From: Sedimenticola_A sp040506895
Lineage (GTDB): Bacteria; Pseudomonadota; Gammaproteobacteria; Chromatiales; Chromatiaceae
Reading direction: 5' to 3'
DNA: 64,000 nucleotides
Assembly: GCA_040506895.1 (NCBI GenBank)
Contig: JBEVVY010000001.1
Coordinates: forward strand, 310,001-374,000
In this document: one piece after another, positions 53,826 through 62,718 of the stretch
Layout: every line of letters starts with the position of its first letter
Numbering within the stretch: the stretch's first letter is position 1
Notes under the pieces: model-generated
Databases searched by the model: none
Seen by the model: the letters and a program-made list of their open reading frames with translations, nothing else
Told to the model about the DNA's origin: nothing
Made by a program: the position numbers and the translations under genes

Positions 53826-53904
53826 GAGAGTAATCTCCATATATTGAATAATTAATCAGTTGTTCATGAAAGCCGGATACTGCATTTGCCTTCAGTGGGA
53901 AAAA

Positions 53905-53933
53905 AGAATATTAGAAAATAATTAAATAGTCAA
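53905..53933 (-). promoter_or_regulatory. Strong sigma70-type promoter of the sulfur-globule genes
   Basis: On the minus strand TTGACT (53928-53933) and TATTCT (53905-53910) are separated by exactly 17 AT-rich bases, with A/T tracts upstream that could act as an UP element. The predicted transcript would have a leader of about 70 bases before ATG 53825. Confidence 0.65.
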
Positions 53934-54088
53934 AGTGTTTTTTTGTTTTTTTTCTTATCGTTTAATGCGGCGCAAGTTATGGGAATATAAGAACTATCTT
54001 GATTTTTATTCCGCAGAAATAGAAGGGATTTCAGGGGCTGTTGGAGGTGTTCCTGAACTACCTGTGCCGGGAGGCTAAGGCGGTGTGC

Positions 54089-54484
54089 CTACTTCTGGAC
54101 CAGGCCCAGCAGGGTGGTGCGTGATTTCTGGCCGACAAGGACCTTGGTGATGGATCCGCTCTCAACGACGACAACGGTGGGTGTGGCACGTACCCTGTAA
54201 GCTCGCGCCAGCTCCATATCCCTGGTGATATCGATGCTGATCACGTTATCGTCACTCTCGCCCATCTCGGTGACAACGGGGGTCATGGCCCTGCAGGGGC
54301 TGCACTGGGGACTATGGAAATAGAGGAGGGCAGGTCGCGTGCTATCGATCTTCAGTGGCGATGCCGTTACAGGCTGGGGGCGGCCGACCTGTTTTCTTGC
54401 TTGCCAGACGACCATCAGCTGAAACAGCAGAAACAAGCTGAAGAGGGTTGTAATACCGACGACGATCCAGGACACGAGCTTCAC
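54089..54484 (-). CDS. Membrane-anchored thioredoxin-fold protein
   Basis: The predicted product has 131 residues, with one N-terminal transmembrane helix (about 5-27) and a thioredoxin domain with active-site CSPCRAM and the cis-Pro segment RATPTVVVVE. The redox domain probably faces the periplasm. The start is uncertain: GTG 54484 gives a compact protein; the frame is open to a TTG at 54535, but that TTG begins a TTGACA that looks like the -35 box of its promoter. It lies upstream of the sulfur-globule genes in the same direction, separated by a promoter. Confidence 0.75.
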   Translation of the reverse strand: MKLVSWIVVGITTLFSLFLLFQLMVVWQARKQVGRPQPVTASPLKIDSTRPALLYFHSPQCSPCRAMTPVVTEMGESDDNVISIDITRDMELARAYRVRATPTVVVVESGSITKVLVGQKSRTTLLGLVQK

Positions 54485-54654
54485 CCGACACTGTATATAA
54501 GGGTCGATTAATCCATAGATGCCCTTGGGTGTCAAAGCGCCATGATCCGATTGGATCTGTGTCCGGTTCCTCTGTATGATCCGGATGAACCATTGAAAAG
54601 TAAGCTATATCAATGTGTTATACGTGCATTTAAAAATAATATGGAAGTAGTGCC

Positions 54655-55818
54655 ATGAAGCAGGGTCCACGGGAAATCGTTACGCCTTTTCGCCCCATAC
54701 CTCTGGATGTCCCGGAAGGTATGAAGCCCAATGAATTCTTCAACAGTACCGAGAATCTGAACGACCTGGTTCATAACAACGGGTTGCTGATGAATCCCGA
54801 GAACCTGTTGCTCTACCGCAAGGCGCTCGGCCACAGCAACGAGTTCGACGCCTCCATCATCTACAACACGTCGAAGTGCATTCTGAACCCCCTTGGCAGA
54901 CCGGTTCGCCGCACCCAGGTGCCTGAGAACGTGAAGCATGTCTGGAACCGGATGAACCAGATCATGGTGGACTACATGATCGAGCGCTATCCCGATCCTG
55001 ACGAGGCCCTGGTCCTTGCGGGCGAGGCAAGCCTGGATGCCACCTGGCCGCTTACCTCTCCAGGTGTGCCGAGCATCCGTATGCTGCACAACCATTTCAT
55101 CGTCTTCAACAAGAGCCAGTTGCGGGATGCGGAGCTCACCGATCCTGACAACCCCAACCTGACGGATGGTGGGCAGCACAGTCTCTTCCAGTCCTACATG
55201 AAGGATGCCTATCGCCGCTTCTTCGAAGCCCTCGACCTGGAGATCCTGGTACCGGTCGGCAGCGATGCGTCGATGATCGGCCTGACCGGGTATCCCCAGG
55301 GCCTTCCCAGCTGGGAGGTACAGGGCGGTGCAGAGGCGCTCAAGGATATCCGCTTCTGGAAGGAGTACGACGAGATCCTGAAAGGGTTCATCGATTTCTA
55401 CCGTACCTTCTTCAGCCAGGTATCGACCCGAAACGCACCGATGCCGAAGAGTGTCAATTTTCCGGACCAGGTCGAGAACACACTGCTGTTCAACAACGAC
55501 TTCATGGCCACCGCCAAGAAGGTGCGCGATCAGTGCATCAGCGATGCCAAGTACGCAAACGCCATCCGTTGGCAGCCCGCCTTCAAGCAGCTGATCTACC
55601 GGAATGACCAGGGCAAACTGATCGTCACCATCAGTCAGAACTCCATCGGCAATGCCATTACGGAACTGCTCGGGGTTGTCGTGAAACGCGTACCGGATGC
55701 GGAGGGTTACGAAAAGGATGAGCCGGGGCTGATCGAAAAACTGCTGGAGGTTCGGCGCCGGCTGGTGGAGGCAGACCTCGGCGAGGGCATTGAAACCGAT
55801 TACTGGCCCGCGGCTTAA
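54655..55818 (+). CDS. Conserved-looking protein of unknown function (387 residues)
   Basis: I do not recognise this protein. It has 387 residues, no signal peptide and no transmembrane segment, and it is rich in aromatic residues. Distinctive phrases are MLHNHFIVFNKSQLRDAE with a His-x-His, GGQHSLFQSYMKDAYRRFFEA, and a C-terminal basic/acidic helix. Codon use and GC content match its neighbours, and the long uninterrupted frame supports a real gene. It stands alone between the thioredoxin gene and the HicA-like gene. A nucleotide-binding or phosphoryl-transfer role would be only a guess from the His-x-His. Confidence 0.8.
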   Translation: MKQGPREIVTPFRPIPLDVPEGMKPNEFFNSTENLNDLVHNNGLLMNPENLLLYRKALGHSNEFDASIIYNTSKCILNPLGRPVRRTQVPENVKHVWNRMNQIMVDYMIERYPDPDEALVLAGEASLDATWPLTSPGVPSIRMLHNHFIVFNKSQLRDAELTDPDNPNLTDGGQHSLFQSYMKDAYRRFFEALDLEILVPVGSDASMIGLTGYPQGLPSWEVQGGAEALKDIRFWKEYDEILKGFIDFYRTFFSQVSTRNAPMPKSVNFPDQVENTLLFNNDFMATAKKVRDQCISDAKYANAIRWQPAFKQLIYRNDQGKLIVTISQNSIGNAITELLGVVVKRVPDAEGYEKDEPGLIEKLLEVRRRLVEADLGEGIETDYWPAA

Positions 55819-55898
55819 CACACTGGCGGTGCGCTTTATCCCTATTCTATAATCCTGGACAACAGCCGCTCCGAGGGTATAGAGGGTAGAAGCGCACT

Positions 55899-56162
55899 AT
55901 GAGCCACAAGCATGAAAAGATGTTGGCCGCCATTTTCCATGATCCGGTCAGCGGCAATCTCCACTGGCGGGAGATTGAATCCCTGCTCAAGTCCCTGGGC
56001 GCAGAGTTTCACGAACTGCCGGGCGCACGCATACGCCTTGTTCTGAACGGCGTGGAGGGCATGCTTCACCGGCCCCACCACAGCTCGGTTCTTCCCAAGC
56101 ACGATGTTCGCCACCTTCGTCAATACCTGTCCAGTGCAGGATACGGATCCGGTAAAAAATGA
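55899..56162 (+). CDS. HicA-like small protein, probably not a toxin
   Basis: This 87-residue protein resembles the HicA (YcfA) double-stranded-RNA-binding fold: NLHWREIESLLKSLGAEF near the N terminus, a central beta region, and HDVRHLRQYLSSAGY at the end. The usual catalytic Gly-Ser-His-His segment is replaced by GARIRLV, and no hicB antitoxin gene lies on either side. It is therefore likely a solitary, non-toxic relative. AGAGGG precedes the ATG. The next gene begins 32 bases later. Confidence 0.75.
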   Translation: MSHKHEKMLAAIFHDPVSGNLHWREIESLLKSLGAEFHELPGARIRLVLNGVEGMLHRPHHSSVLPKHDVRHLRQYLSSAGYGSGKK

Positions 56163-56194
56163 CCGACCATGATGAACAGGTGTGACTGACTGAG

Positions 56195-57835
56195 ATGATT
56201 ACCCGCCGCATTGCATCCGGTCGCGCTGGCATATTCGGCCTTCTGTTATCCCTCCTGTTATCAATCACTTCACAGCCATCCATCGCAGGTGAGAAGATCC
56301 GTGTCGGTGTTTACGACAATCCCCCCCTCTCTGTACTGGCTGATGGGCGGCCGCCCTCGGGATTTGTTATTGAGCTGATCCTCCAGATTGCCAAGGAGGA
56401 GGGCTGGGACCTGGAGTTTGTTGCCTGTCGCTGGGAAGAGTGCAACGGTTTGCTGGCCTATGGCGAGATCGATATTCTGAGTCCGGTTTCTGTCAGCGAG
56501 GGGAGGGCTAGACGCTACGATTTCAACCGCGAAAGCCTCTATGTCAACTGGGGGCAGATCGTGATGGCCGGCGAGGATGATATCAAGTCACCCCTCGACC
56601 TCGATGGTATGACCATCGTTGCCATGTCCGAGTATGTCCATTTTGCAGATCTCAAGGAGCTGGTACGCCGGTTCGACATCGATGTCCGGTTTCTGGAGGT
56701 CGAGGATCATGCCTCCGTGCTGGACTGGGTGGCCAATGGCCCGGCAGACGCCGGGCTGGTCAGCCGCTCGATGGATGGTGCAATGCTCTCGGATTCGTCA
56801 CTGATCAAATCCTCGGTCATCTTCAACCCGGCCGAGATCCGCATTGCACTCTCACCCCGTAACGGCCAGCTGGTCAATGCCAAGCGCATACAGCGAATCG
56901 ATTACCAGCTGACCCGGCTGAAGGGTGACAGGAACTCGCTCTACTACCACCTCCAGAAGAAGTGGTTCCCTGAAGAGGAGAATATCGAGATCCCCAACTG
57001 GGTGGTGGCCGCTTTCGCTTTCATCCTGGTGATCACCCTGTTCCTTGGCGTCGGGTTCGTGATTCTGAAGCGCGAGGTGCAGCGCCAGACCGGCAAGGTA
57101 CGCGAACTCAACGACCGCTTCCGGGCGTTCATGAAAAACCTCCCGGGTATCGCCTACATGAAAAGTGCCGACGGGCGTTTCATCTTCGTCAATCCGGCCT
57201 GGGAGAAGAACAACCATCTCAGGGAAGAGAGCGTGGTCGGCAAGTTGGCCGAAGAGATATGGCCGGAGAGGAAGGTGGACAATTTTCAGTTCGAGGAGCA
57301 GCAGGCCCTGGAACAGAAGAAGATGATCGAGACAGTCAAGATCCAGCCCTGGGACGATCGTTACTGGGAGCTGATCTGCTTCCCGGTCGAGGATGCCGAA
57401 CGCGACGAGGTGATGCTGGGTGCCATCGGGCTCGATATCACGGAGCAGAAGCATATTGAGAACGAGATGACCTCGCTTCAGCGGCAACAGCAGCTGCTGC
57501 TGGAGTCTGCCGGCGACGGTATCTTTGGTCTCAGTGGCGTTGGGCGCTGTACGTTCATCAACTCTTCCGCACTGGACATTCTCGGCTACCAGCGCCAGGA
57601 GGTGATCGGCAACCGGATCCACGACCTGATCCAGCACTCCAGGATCGACGGCATGTCCTACCCGGAGCAGCAGTCTCCCATCTACCACGCCTACCGAGAG
57701 GGTCGCTCATCCAGGGTGGATGGCGAGGTGTTCTGGCATGCCGAGGGCAGGCCCGTGAACGTGGAGTATTCCGCGCACCCCATTCATGACAAGGATTATG
57801 CGGGTGCGGTGGTGGTCTTCAGGGTCAGGCAGTAA
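56195..57835 (+). CDS. SBP_bac_3-PAS-PAS sensor without output domain
   Basis: The product has 546 residues. It has a signal peptide (about 1-31), a periplasmic SBP_bac_3-type domain (about 33-258), a helix (about 266-291), and two PAS domains (about 305-425 and 430-546). The frame ends inside or just after the second PAS at VVVFRVRQ, with no kinase, GGDEF, EAL or regulator domain following. The next gene is on the other strand, so it has no output partner nearby. It is either truncated or works by interaction with a separate kinase or cyclase. The domain order matches the end of the large sensor at 26.9 kb. Confidence 0.85.
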   Translation: MITRRIASGRAGIFGLLLSLLLSITSQPSIAGEKIRVGVYDNPPLSVLADGRPPSGFVIELILQIAKEEGWDLEFVACRWEECNGLLAYGEIDILSPVSVSEGRARRYDFNRESLYVNWGQIVMAGEDDIKSPLDLDGMTIVAMSEYVHFADLKELVRRFDIDVRFLEVEDHASVLDWVANGPADAGLVSRSMDGAMLSDSSLIKSSVIFNPAEIRIALSPRNGQLVNAKRIQRIDYQLTRLKGDRNSLYYHLQKKWFPEEENIEIPNWVVAAFAFILVITLFLGVGFVILKREVQRQTGKVRELNDRFRAFMKNLPGIAYMKSADGRFIFVNPAWEKNNHLREESVVGKLAEEIWPERKVDNFQFEEQQALEQKKMIETVKIQPWDDRYWELICFPVEDAERDEVMLGAIGLDITEQKHIENEMTSLQRQQQLLLESAGDGIFGLSGVGRCTFINSSALDILGYQRQEVIGNRIHDLIQHSRIDGMSYPEQQSPIYHAYREGRSSRVDGEVFWHAEGRPVNVEYSAHPIHDKDYAGAVVVFRVRQ

Positions 57836-57860
57836 GTGCCGGCCCGCAAGGGCCGGCACT
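57835..57860. terminator. Hairpin with GCAA tetraloop between convergent genes
   Basis: Eleven bases AGTGCCGGCCC (57835-57845) pair perfectly with 57850-57860 around a GCAA (GNRA) loop. It starts at the last base of the sensor stop codon and lies just before the stop of the convergent thioredoxin gene. No T-tract is present, so it may stabilise transcript ends. Confidence 0.5.
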
Positions 57861-57866
57861 CCCGCT

Positions 57867-58901
57867 TCACTTGGAGAGATCGATATTCTGTCCGCTCTTC
57901 AGGATCGCTTCTGACCTGACACCCAGGTAGTCATAGAAATCTTCCGGGTACTTTTCGTAATGCCGTTCACCGACATATCTCAGCACCTCCTGGAAGTGGT
58001 ACGTGTAGAGCATGCTCTCGATGCGCATGATTTCCCTTCCCTTGTCGAAGAGAACGATACCGGGGCGGTAGTTGAGATCCAGTTTCTCCGCGTACTCCCT
58101 GGGGGTCGTGCGGTTACCCTCCACGTCGACAATGGGGTCGGATGAGAGGGCATCCAGGCGCACGAAGCTGAAGTTCTTCAGGATGGCATTGGTTTCGGCG
58201 CTCTTCAGATGGCCATCGTGCAGCTGGTCACAGAGTACACAGGCCTTGTCCTCGAACAGAACGGCCAGGGGCTTGTCGGTCAGTGCCTGCAGGTTATCGG
58301 CTGTTTTCAGCTGGGGGTGACTGCGGAAGTTGTAGCTGCCGGCCTGCTTTTTCTCGTCGATGTACTTTGCCAGGGTGGTCTTTGAGTAGGCCTTTTCATG
58401 CACGTAGTCGAGCACATGCTTGAAGTCGGGTACCGAGCGGTATCCATTGGTACGGGCGACGATTTTGTTGTCGGTGTTGAGAAATATGACCGTCGGCGTG
58501 TAGACCACCTTCAGCTGCTCGGCCAGCGCTTTCTCCGTGACCGAGGTGTTCTCATCGAAGGCGACCTCCCGGTCCCCCTTGATGTTGATGACGATGACAT
58601 CGAAGTTCTTCTTGATGAACTCCGTGTAGGGGGCATGCTTGAAGTTCTCCTCGGTCATCTTGTAACAGTAGGGACAGTTGTTGAGGTGCATGAAGAGGAT
58701 GACATGCTTCTCTTCGTCCGCCGCCTCTGCCACATCCTCGGCGATGTCGAGGAAGCTCTCCTTGAACCAGTCAGGGTGATGGGTCTGTTTGCCGCCGGTC
58801 ATCTTTCCCGGGGCGGGCGCGGGGGTGGCGGCCAGTATCGCCAGGGGGGACAGCAGCAGAAATGCAATGGCCGCAACGGCCAGATAACGATTGCCCAGCA
58901 T
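57867..58901 (-). CDS. Periplasmic double thioredoxin-fold protein (SoxW-like)
   Basis: This 344-residue secreted protein has a signal peptide (about 1-25) and two thioredoxin-fold halves. The first has redox motif CPYC (Cys76 and Cys79) in HLNNCPYCYKM and a cis-Pro segment VYTPTVIFLNTD. The second has CVLC near residue 220 in EDKACVLCDQL and RPGIVLFDKG. This arrangement is found in SoxW/thioredoxin-like periplasmic proteins of sulfur oxidisers, where they may keep sulfur-oxidation proteins reduced; that link is inference from the sulfur context. No sox genes lie adjacent. Confidence 0.8.
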   Translation of the reverse strand: MLGNRYLAVAAIAFLLLSPLAILAATPAPAPGKMTGGKQTHHPDWFKESFLDIAEDVAEAADEEKHVILFMHLNNCPYCYKMTEENFKHAPYTEFIKKNFDVIVINIKGDREVAFDENTSVTEKALAEQLKVVYTPTVIFLNTDNKIVARTNGYRSVPDFKHVLDYVHEKAYSKTTLAKYIDEKKQAGSYNFRSHPQLKTADNLQALTDKPLAVLFEDKACVLCDQLHDGHLKSAETNAILKNFSFVRLDALSSDPIVDVEGNRTTPREYAEKLDLNYRPGIVLFDKGREIMRIESMLYTYHFQEVLRYVGERHYEKYPEDFYDYLGVRSEAILKSGQNIDLSK

Positions 58902-59010
58902 ATCTCACTCCTCCAGTGATGATTTTTTCATTGTTGTGTCCGATGTTGGACCACGGACAGTGGAGAGAATTCGCTCCGGCTCAGGGTTTTTCACCCTTGG
59001 GAGGGGCAGG

Positions 59011-59718
59011 TCAGCCGATGTAAGCCGCCTTGGTTGCCACGTAGTCGTCCACCAGCACCTGGATTTTCTCCTGTTCGAACGCCCGCAGCCCCCTCAGGGC
59101 CATGTACTTGGCGCCCTTGCCGATCAGTTCGCCATCGGCCCTGACACAGAACTCGAGGCAGACATTGCCTTTACGGCCGTTGAACTCCAGCGAGGTGTCA
59201 CAGAGCTCGAGTGTCGGTTCGGTTATGTCCAGGCGGTCGAGATGGATCTCCATGCTCTCGTAGATCACCATGGGTCGATCCGGATTGATCATCACGCCAT
59301 GCTCTTTCATCAGCGGTAGCAGCACGCTGGGGAAGGCGGTCCCGGAGAATTGGACATAATTGCAGGTCAGGGTCTTCACCAACTGGGGGTCGGTGGAGAT
59401 CTCGCCATCCCGTTCGATGCTCAGGTAGGTCTTACCGCTGTCGTCCGCGATCTCGATATTGGTCTCTTCCGCTTCGGGGAAGCGGAGGGGAGTCGCATCA
59501 CCGACCATGCCGGAGAAGACCACCCGCATATGCTGGCTGACACCGTACTTCGACAGTGCGATGGAGAACAGCAGGTCCCCGGGCACGCAGAAGAGCTTGG
59601 ATTCAGGGTCGTGAAGGGGATTGAAATCACCTGCCACCTTCTTGGCAAACCGGCTGCCCTGCTCCCTGGTGAACATGACGTTTCCGCCATCCAGGGAATA
59701 GTATTCATTTAAGTGCAT
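59011..59718 (-). CDS. DUF3581 family protein
   Basis: This 235-residue cytoplasmic protein matches DUF3581, a family seen in Gammaproteobacteria. The N-terminal region contains FTREQGSRFAKKVAGDFNPL followed by HDPESKLFCVPGDLLF; the fold resembles hot-dog thioesterase-like domains by these motifs, although catalysis is unproven. Start ATG 59718 is used; ATG 59676, fifteen codons later, is an alternative. It lies between the thioredoxin gene and the divergent Tim44 gene, with no operon partner. Confidence 0.82.
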   Translation of the reverse strand: MHLNEYYSLDGGNVMFTREQGSRFAKKVAGDFNPLHDPESKLFCVPGDLLFSIALSKYGVSQHMRVVFSGMVGDATPLRFPEAEETNIEIADDSGKTYLSIERDGEISTDPQLVKTLTCNYVQFSGTAFPSVLLPLMKEHGVMINPDRPMVIYESMEIHLDRLDITEPTLELCDTSLEFNGRKGNVCLEFCVRADGELIGKGAKYMALRGLRAFEQEKIQVLVDDYVATKAAYIG

Positions 59719-59888
59719 AAATTTATTCGTGTTTTATTGGCGTATTCTGGAGGGGCATCTTATCAGGGGTGGGTGCATGGTTTGAAGTCCCGGGCGTCAC
59801 ACTTCGTTTCCAGTGGGCTGTTATTTTGCCACAGGTGCCCCAATTTTGAGATAATGGGCGTTATTGCCGTCACAATGGAATTTATTCT

Positions 59889-60779
59889 ATGTATAAGATT
59901 TTAGGTGTTTTTTCTCTTGTTTTTGCTGTTTTCGCACTGGCCATGCTGCCTGTCGAAGAGGCCGAGGCGAAGCGATTCGGTTTCGGTAAGAGTTTTGGCA
60001 AGCAGTACAACCAATCCAGGATGAAGCAGCCGAGCAAGAGCACGACCACCACCAGCAAGCAGACCGCAACCAACAACGCGATGGGCGGCGCGGCCGCTAC
60101 CTCGGGCGCCAGCCGCTGGTTGGGTCCCCTGGCGGGACTCGCGGCCGGCGGCCTGCTCGCCTCGCTCTTTTTCGGCGATGCCTTCGAGGGTATTCAGCCC
60201 ATGGACATCCTGCTGATTCTCGGCCTGGTGTTCGGGGGCATGATGCTGTTGCGGGCAATGGGGCGCAGGGCGGCCCAGCCACAGGCTGCAGGCGCGGCCG
60301 GTATGAATCCCCAGTTCAGGGGGGATGCCTCGATGGATCACGGAAACGATGCCCGGTTTCAGGATGAGATGGCCGGTGGAGCGGAAGAGGTCATGTCAGT
60401 TGAGACGCCGGCCTGGTTCAATACCGAGACCTTCGCCCAGGGAGCCAAGACCCACTTTATCCGTCTCCAGGCCGCCTGGGACAAGGGGGATCTCAAGGAT
60501 ATCGCCGAGTACACCACCCCGGAGCTCTACTCGGAGATCCAGGCGGAACGGCTCAGTCGTGGTGATGAGCGTCATTTCACCGAGGTGGTTACCCTCAATG
60601 CCGATCTGGTCAGTGTACAGCGGGAGGCCGGTCAGGTTGTCGCCACTGTTCACTTCTCCGGCCTGATACGGGAAGAGCAGGGTGCACAGCCCAGTGAGTT
60701 CGCCGAACTCTGGCATGTGACCCACGATTGGGATAACCCGGAAGGTGACTGGCATATCGCCGGAATACAGCAGATATAG
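59889..60779 (+). CDS. Tim44-domain membrane protein
   Basis: This 296-residue protein has a signal-like N-terminal helix (about 1-27), a Gly/Ala/Thr-rich linker, one or two further hydrophobic segments (about 77-125), and a C-terminal Tim44-like domain (about 165-296). The last domain includes FIRLQAAWDKGDLKDIAEYTTPEL split at the Trp, and WHVTHDWDNP. Bacterial Tim44-domain proteins of this form are widespread and poorly characterised; an envelope or ribosome-related role has been suggested for relatives. A clear terminator follows the stop. Confidence 0.87.
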   Translation: MYKILGVFSLVFAVFALAMLPVEEAEAKRFGFGKSFGKQYNQSRMKQPSKSTTTTSKQTATNNAMGGAAATSGASRWLGPLAGLAAGGLLASLFFGDAFEGIQPMDILLILGLVFGGMMLLRAMGRRAAQPQAAGAAGMNPQFRGDASMDHGNDARFQDEMAGGAEEVMSVETPAWFNTETFAQGAKTHFIRLQAAWDKGDLKDIAEYTTPELYSEIQAERLSRGDERHFTEVVTLNADLVSVQREAGQVVATVHFSGLIREEQGAQPSEFAELWHVTHDWDNPEGDWHIAGIQQI

Positions 60780-60800
60780 GCTTCTGTCGTTGTAAAAAAG

Positions 60801-60822
60801 AAAGGGGCCTGTCGGCCCCTTT
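60801..60822 (+). terminator. Intrinsic terminator after the Tim44 gene, first hairpin of the composite repeat
   Basis: AAAGGGGCC (60801-60809) pairs with GGCCCCTTT (60814-60822) around TGTC, followed by more T residues. A near-identical hairpin closes the window at 63981-64000 in inverted context. Confidence 0.88.
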
Positions 60823-60831
60823 TTCCATTGT

Positions 60832-60903
60832 GTAGGTTGGGTTAGCGGTAGCGTAACCCACCTTTTTTTATTCGGTGCAATACGCTGCGCTATTGCACCC
60901 TAC
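60832..60903. repeat. REP-like double-hairpin element, copy 1
   Basis: Two adjacent palindromes make this unit. GGTTGGGTTAGCG pairs imperfectly with GCGTAACCCACC, and GGTGCAATACGC pairs with GCGCTATTGCACC. The unit is framed by GTAG and CTAC at its ends. The same element occurs in reverse orientation at 63895-63970. Such units resemble repetitive extragenic palindromes mobilised by REP-associated transposases, none of which lies in the window. Confidence 0.85.
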
Positions 60904-60909
60904 AGCCAA

Positions 60910-62718
60910 TCAATCCCAAGCCTGTTTGCGCCGCTGCTCGATATCCTCCTCGTCTGCGGCCAGTACCTGCTCCAGTTCGTCCTTTGCCTCGCGCTGCATG
61001 GAGATGCGCTTCTCCAGGGCACCCTCTTCGTAGAGGGTGTTGAACAGCTCCTCGTCGTGATCCCGAAACGCGTGAGCCGCCTGTTTCGCCTGGTAGGCGC
61101 CGTAACCGAGTTCTTTAAGCGCCTCCTCACCCAGCAGCAGGGCGGATTCGAGTATCTCGCGCTGGAAGATCTCCACCCCCCTGTCTCTCAGGGCGAAGCC
61201 GTGCGAGATGTCACTGGCACGTGCCAGAATCTTCAGGTTCGGGAACTGCTTCTGTACCAGGTCCACCACCTGGAGCCCAGCCTCGGGGTCATCCAGGGCG
61301 AGCACCAGCAGTTTTGCCTTGTCGGCGCCGGCAGCGTGAAGGACCCCGCTGCGGGTGGCGTCGCCGTAGTAGACCTTGTATCCGAATTCACGTACGCGCT
61401 CGATGTGGTCCGGGTCGTGATCGAGGATGGTGGTCGGGATGCGGCTGGCGTGGAGCAGGCGTCCCACGATACGGCCGAAACGGCCGAACCCGGCGATGAT
61501 GACGGGGTTGCCGTCCTCCTCGACCCGGTCGGGCTGGCGCTCTTCTCCCACCTCCACATACCGGGGGGCAATATAACGCTCGTAAATGATCATCAGCAGC
61601 GGGGTGGTGATCATGGAGATTGCAACGATCACGAACAGGGGATCCGCCAGCCGATCTTCCAGAGCACCGGCCCCCTTGGCTGCCGAGAAGATCACGAAGG
61701 CGAACTCACCCCCCTGGCAGAGCAGAAAGGCGAACAGGGGGCGCTGGCTGATGGGGATCGGGTCCTTGCAGCGGGAGGCGATGAGCCAGAGTACCGTCAG
61801 CTTGACCAGCACCAGCAGTGCAACCAGGGAAAGAATCAGCAGCGGATTGCTGAACAGCACGCCGAAGTCGATGGACATGCCTACGGAGATGAAGAAGAGG
61901 CCGAGCAGCAGCCCCTTGAAGGGCTCGATTTCGACCTCCAGCTCGTGGCGGTACTCGGACTCGGCCAACAGCACGCCGGCCAGAAAGGTACCCAGGGCCA
62001 TGGAGAGCTCCACCAGCTGCATCAGCAGGGCGATGCCGATCACCAGTAGCAGGGTGAAGGCGGTGAAGATCTCCCGCAGGCCGGTCTTGGCGATGTAGCG
62101 AAAGATCGGCCGGGTCAGGTAGTGACCCAGAACCACGATGCCGCCGATGGCGGCGATCACCTTCAGCGCACCGGTGAGAGGGTCGCCCTGGTCAGTGACG
62201 GTGCCTCCCAGGAAGGGGATCATGGCGAGCATGGGGATCACCGCGATGTCCTGGAACAGCAGCACGGAAAAGGCGGAGTTGCCCGCGTGGGTGGTGAGCA
62301 GGTGCTTCTCGGTGAGGGTCTGCAGGGCGATGGCGGTGGAGGAGAGGGAGAGGCCCATGGCGATGATCAGGGCGCTTTCAGTGGTGAGCCCGGCCAACCG
62401 CCCGATGGCGAACAGCGCCAGTATGGTCAGTCCCACCTGCATGCCGCCCATGCCGAGAATGGGGCGGCGCATCGCCCACAACCGTTTGGGATTGAGTTCC
62501 AGCCCGATCAGGAACAGCAGCAGCACCACGCCGAACTCTGCAAAGTGCAGGATATCCTCGACGTTGTCGATCATCCCCAGTCCCCAGGGACCGATGATGA
62601 TGCCGGCGATCAGGTAACCGAGCACAGAGCCGAGCCCCAGCCGCTTGGCCAGGGGTACGGCAACCACCGCGGCGCCCATGTAGGTGACGGCATTGAGCAG
62701 CAGGGACTGGTCAGCCAT
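60910..62718 (-). CDS. KefB-like monovalent cation/H+ antiporter with TrkA_N domain
   Basis: This 602-residue CPA2-family protein has about 12-13 transmembrane helices (1-385) and a cytosolic Rossmann TrkA_N domain (from about 395, motif IIAGFGRFGRIVGRLL). The N-terminal motif LGLGSVLGYLIAGIIIGPWG and the central GVLLAESEYRHELEVEIEPF are typical for KefB/KefC. It probably mediates glutathione-gated K+ efflux. The start is ATG 62718, eight bases inside the end of the preceding KefG-like gene, so the two are coupled. The tail is a charged helix. The frame upstream of that ATG overlaps the partner gene and is not coding. Confidence 0.92.
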   Translation of the reverse strand: MADQSLLLNAVTYMGAAVVAVPLAKRLGLGSVLGYLIAGIIIGPWGLGMIDNVEDILHFAEFGVVLLLFLIGLELNPKRLWAMRRPILGMGGMQVGLTILALFAIGRLAGLTTESALIIAMGLSLSSTAIALQTLTEKHLLTTHAGNSAFSVLLFQDIAVIPMLAMIPFLGGTVTDQGDPLTGALKVIAAIGGIVVLGHYLTRPIFRYIAKTGLREIFTAFTLLLVIGIALLMQLVELSMALGTFLAGVLLAESEYRHELEVEIEPFKGLLLGLFFISVGMSIDFGVLFSNPLLILSLVALLVLVKLTVLWLIASRCKDPIPISQRPLFAFLLCQGGEFAFVIFSAAKGAGALEDRLADPLFVIVAISMITTPLLMIIYERYIAPRYVEVGEERQPDRVEEDGNPVIIAGFGRFGRIVGRLLHASRIPTTILDHDPDHIERVREFGYKVYYGDATRSGVLHAAGADKAKLLVLALDDPEAGLQVVDLVQKQFPNLKILARASDISHGFALRDRGVEIFQREILESALLLGEEALKELGYGAYQAKQAAHAFRDHDEELFNTLYEEGALEKRISMQREAKDELEQVLAADEEDIEQRRKQAWD

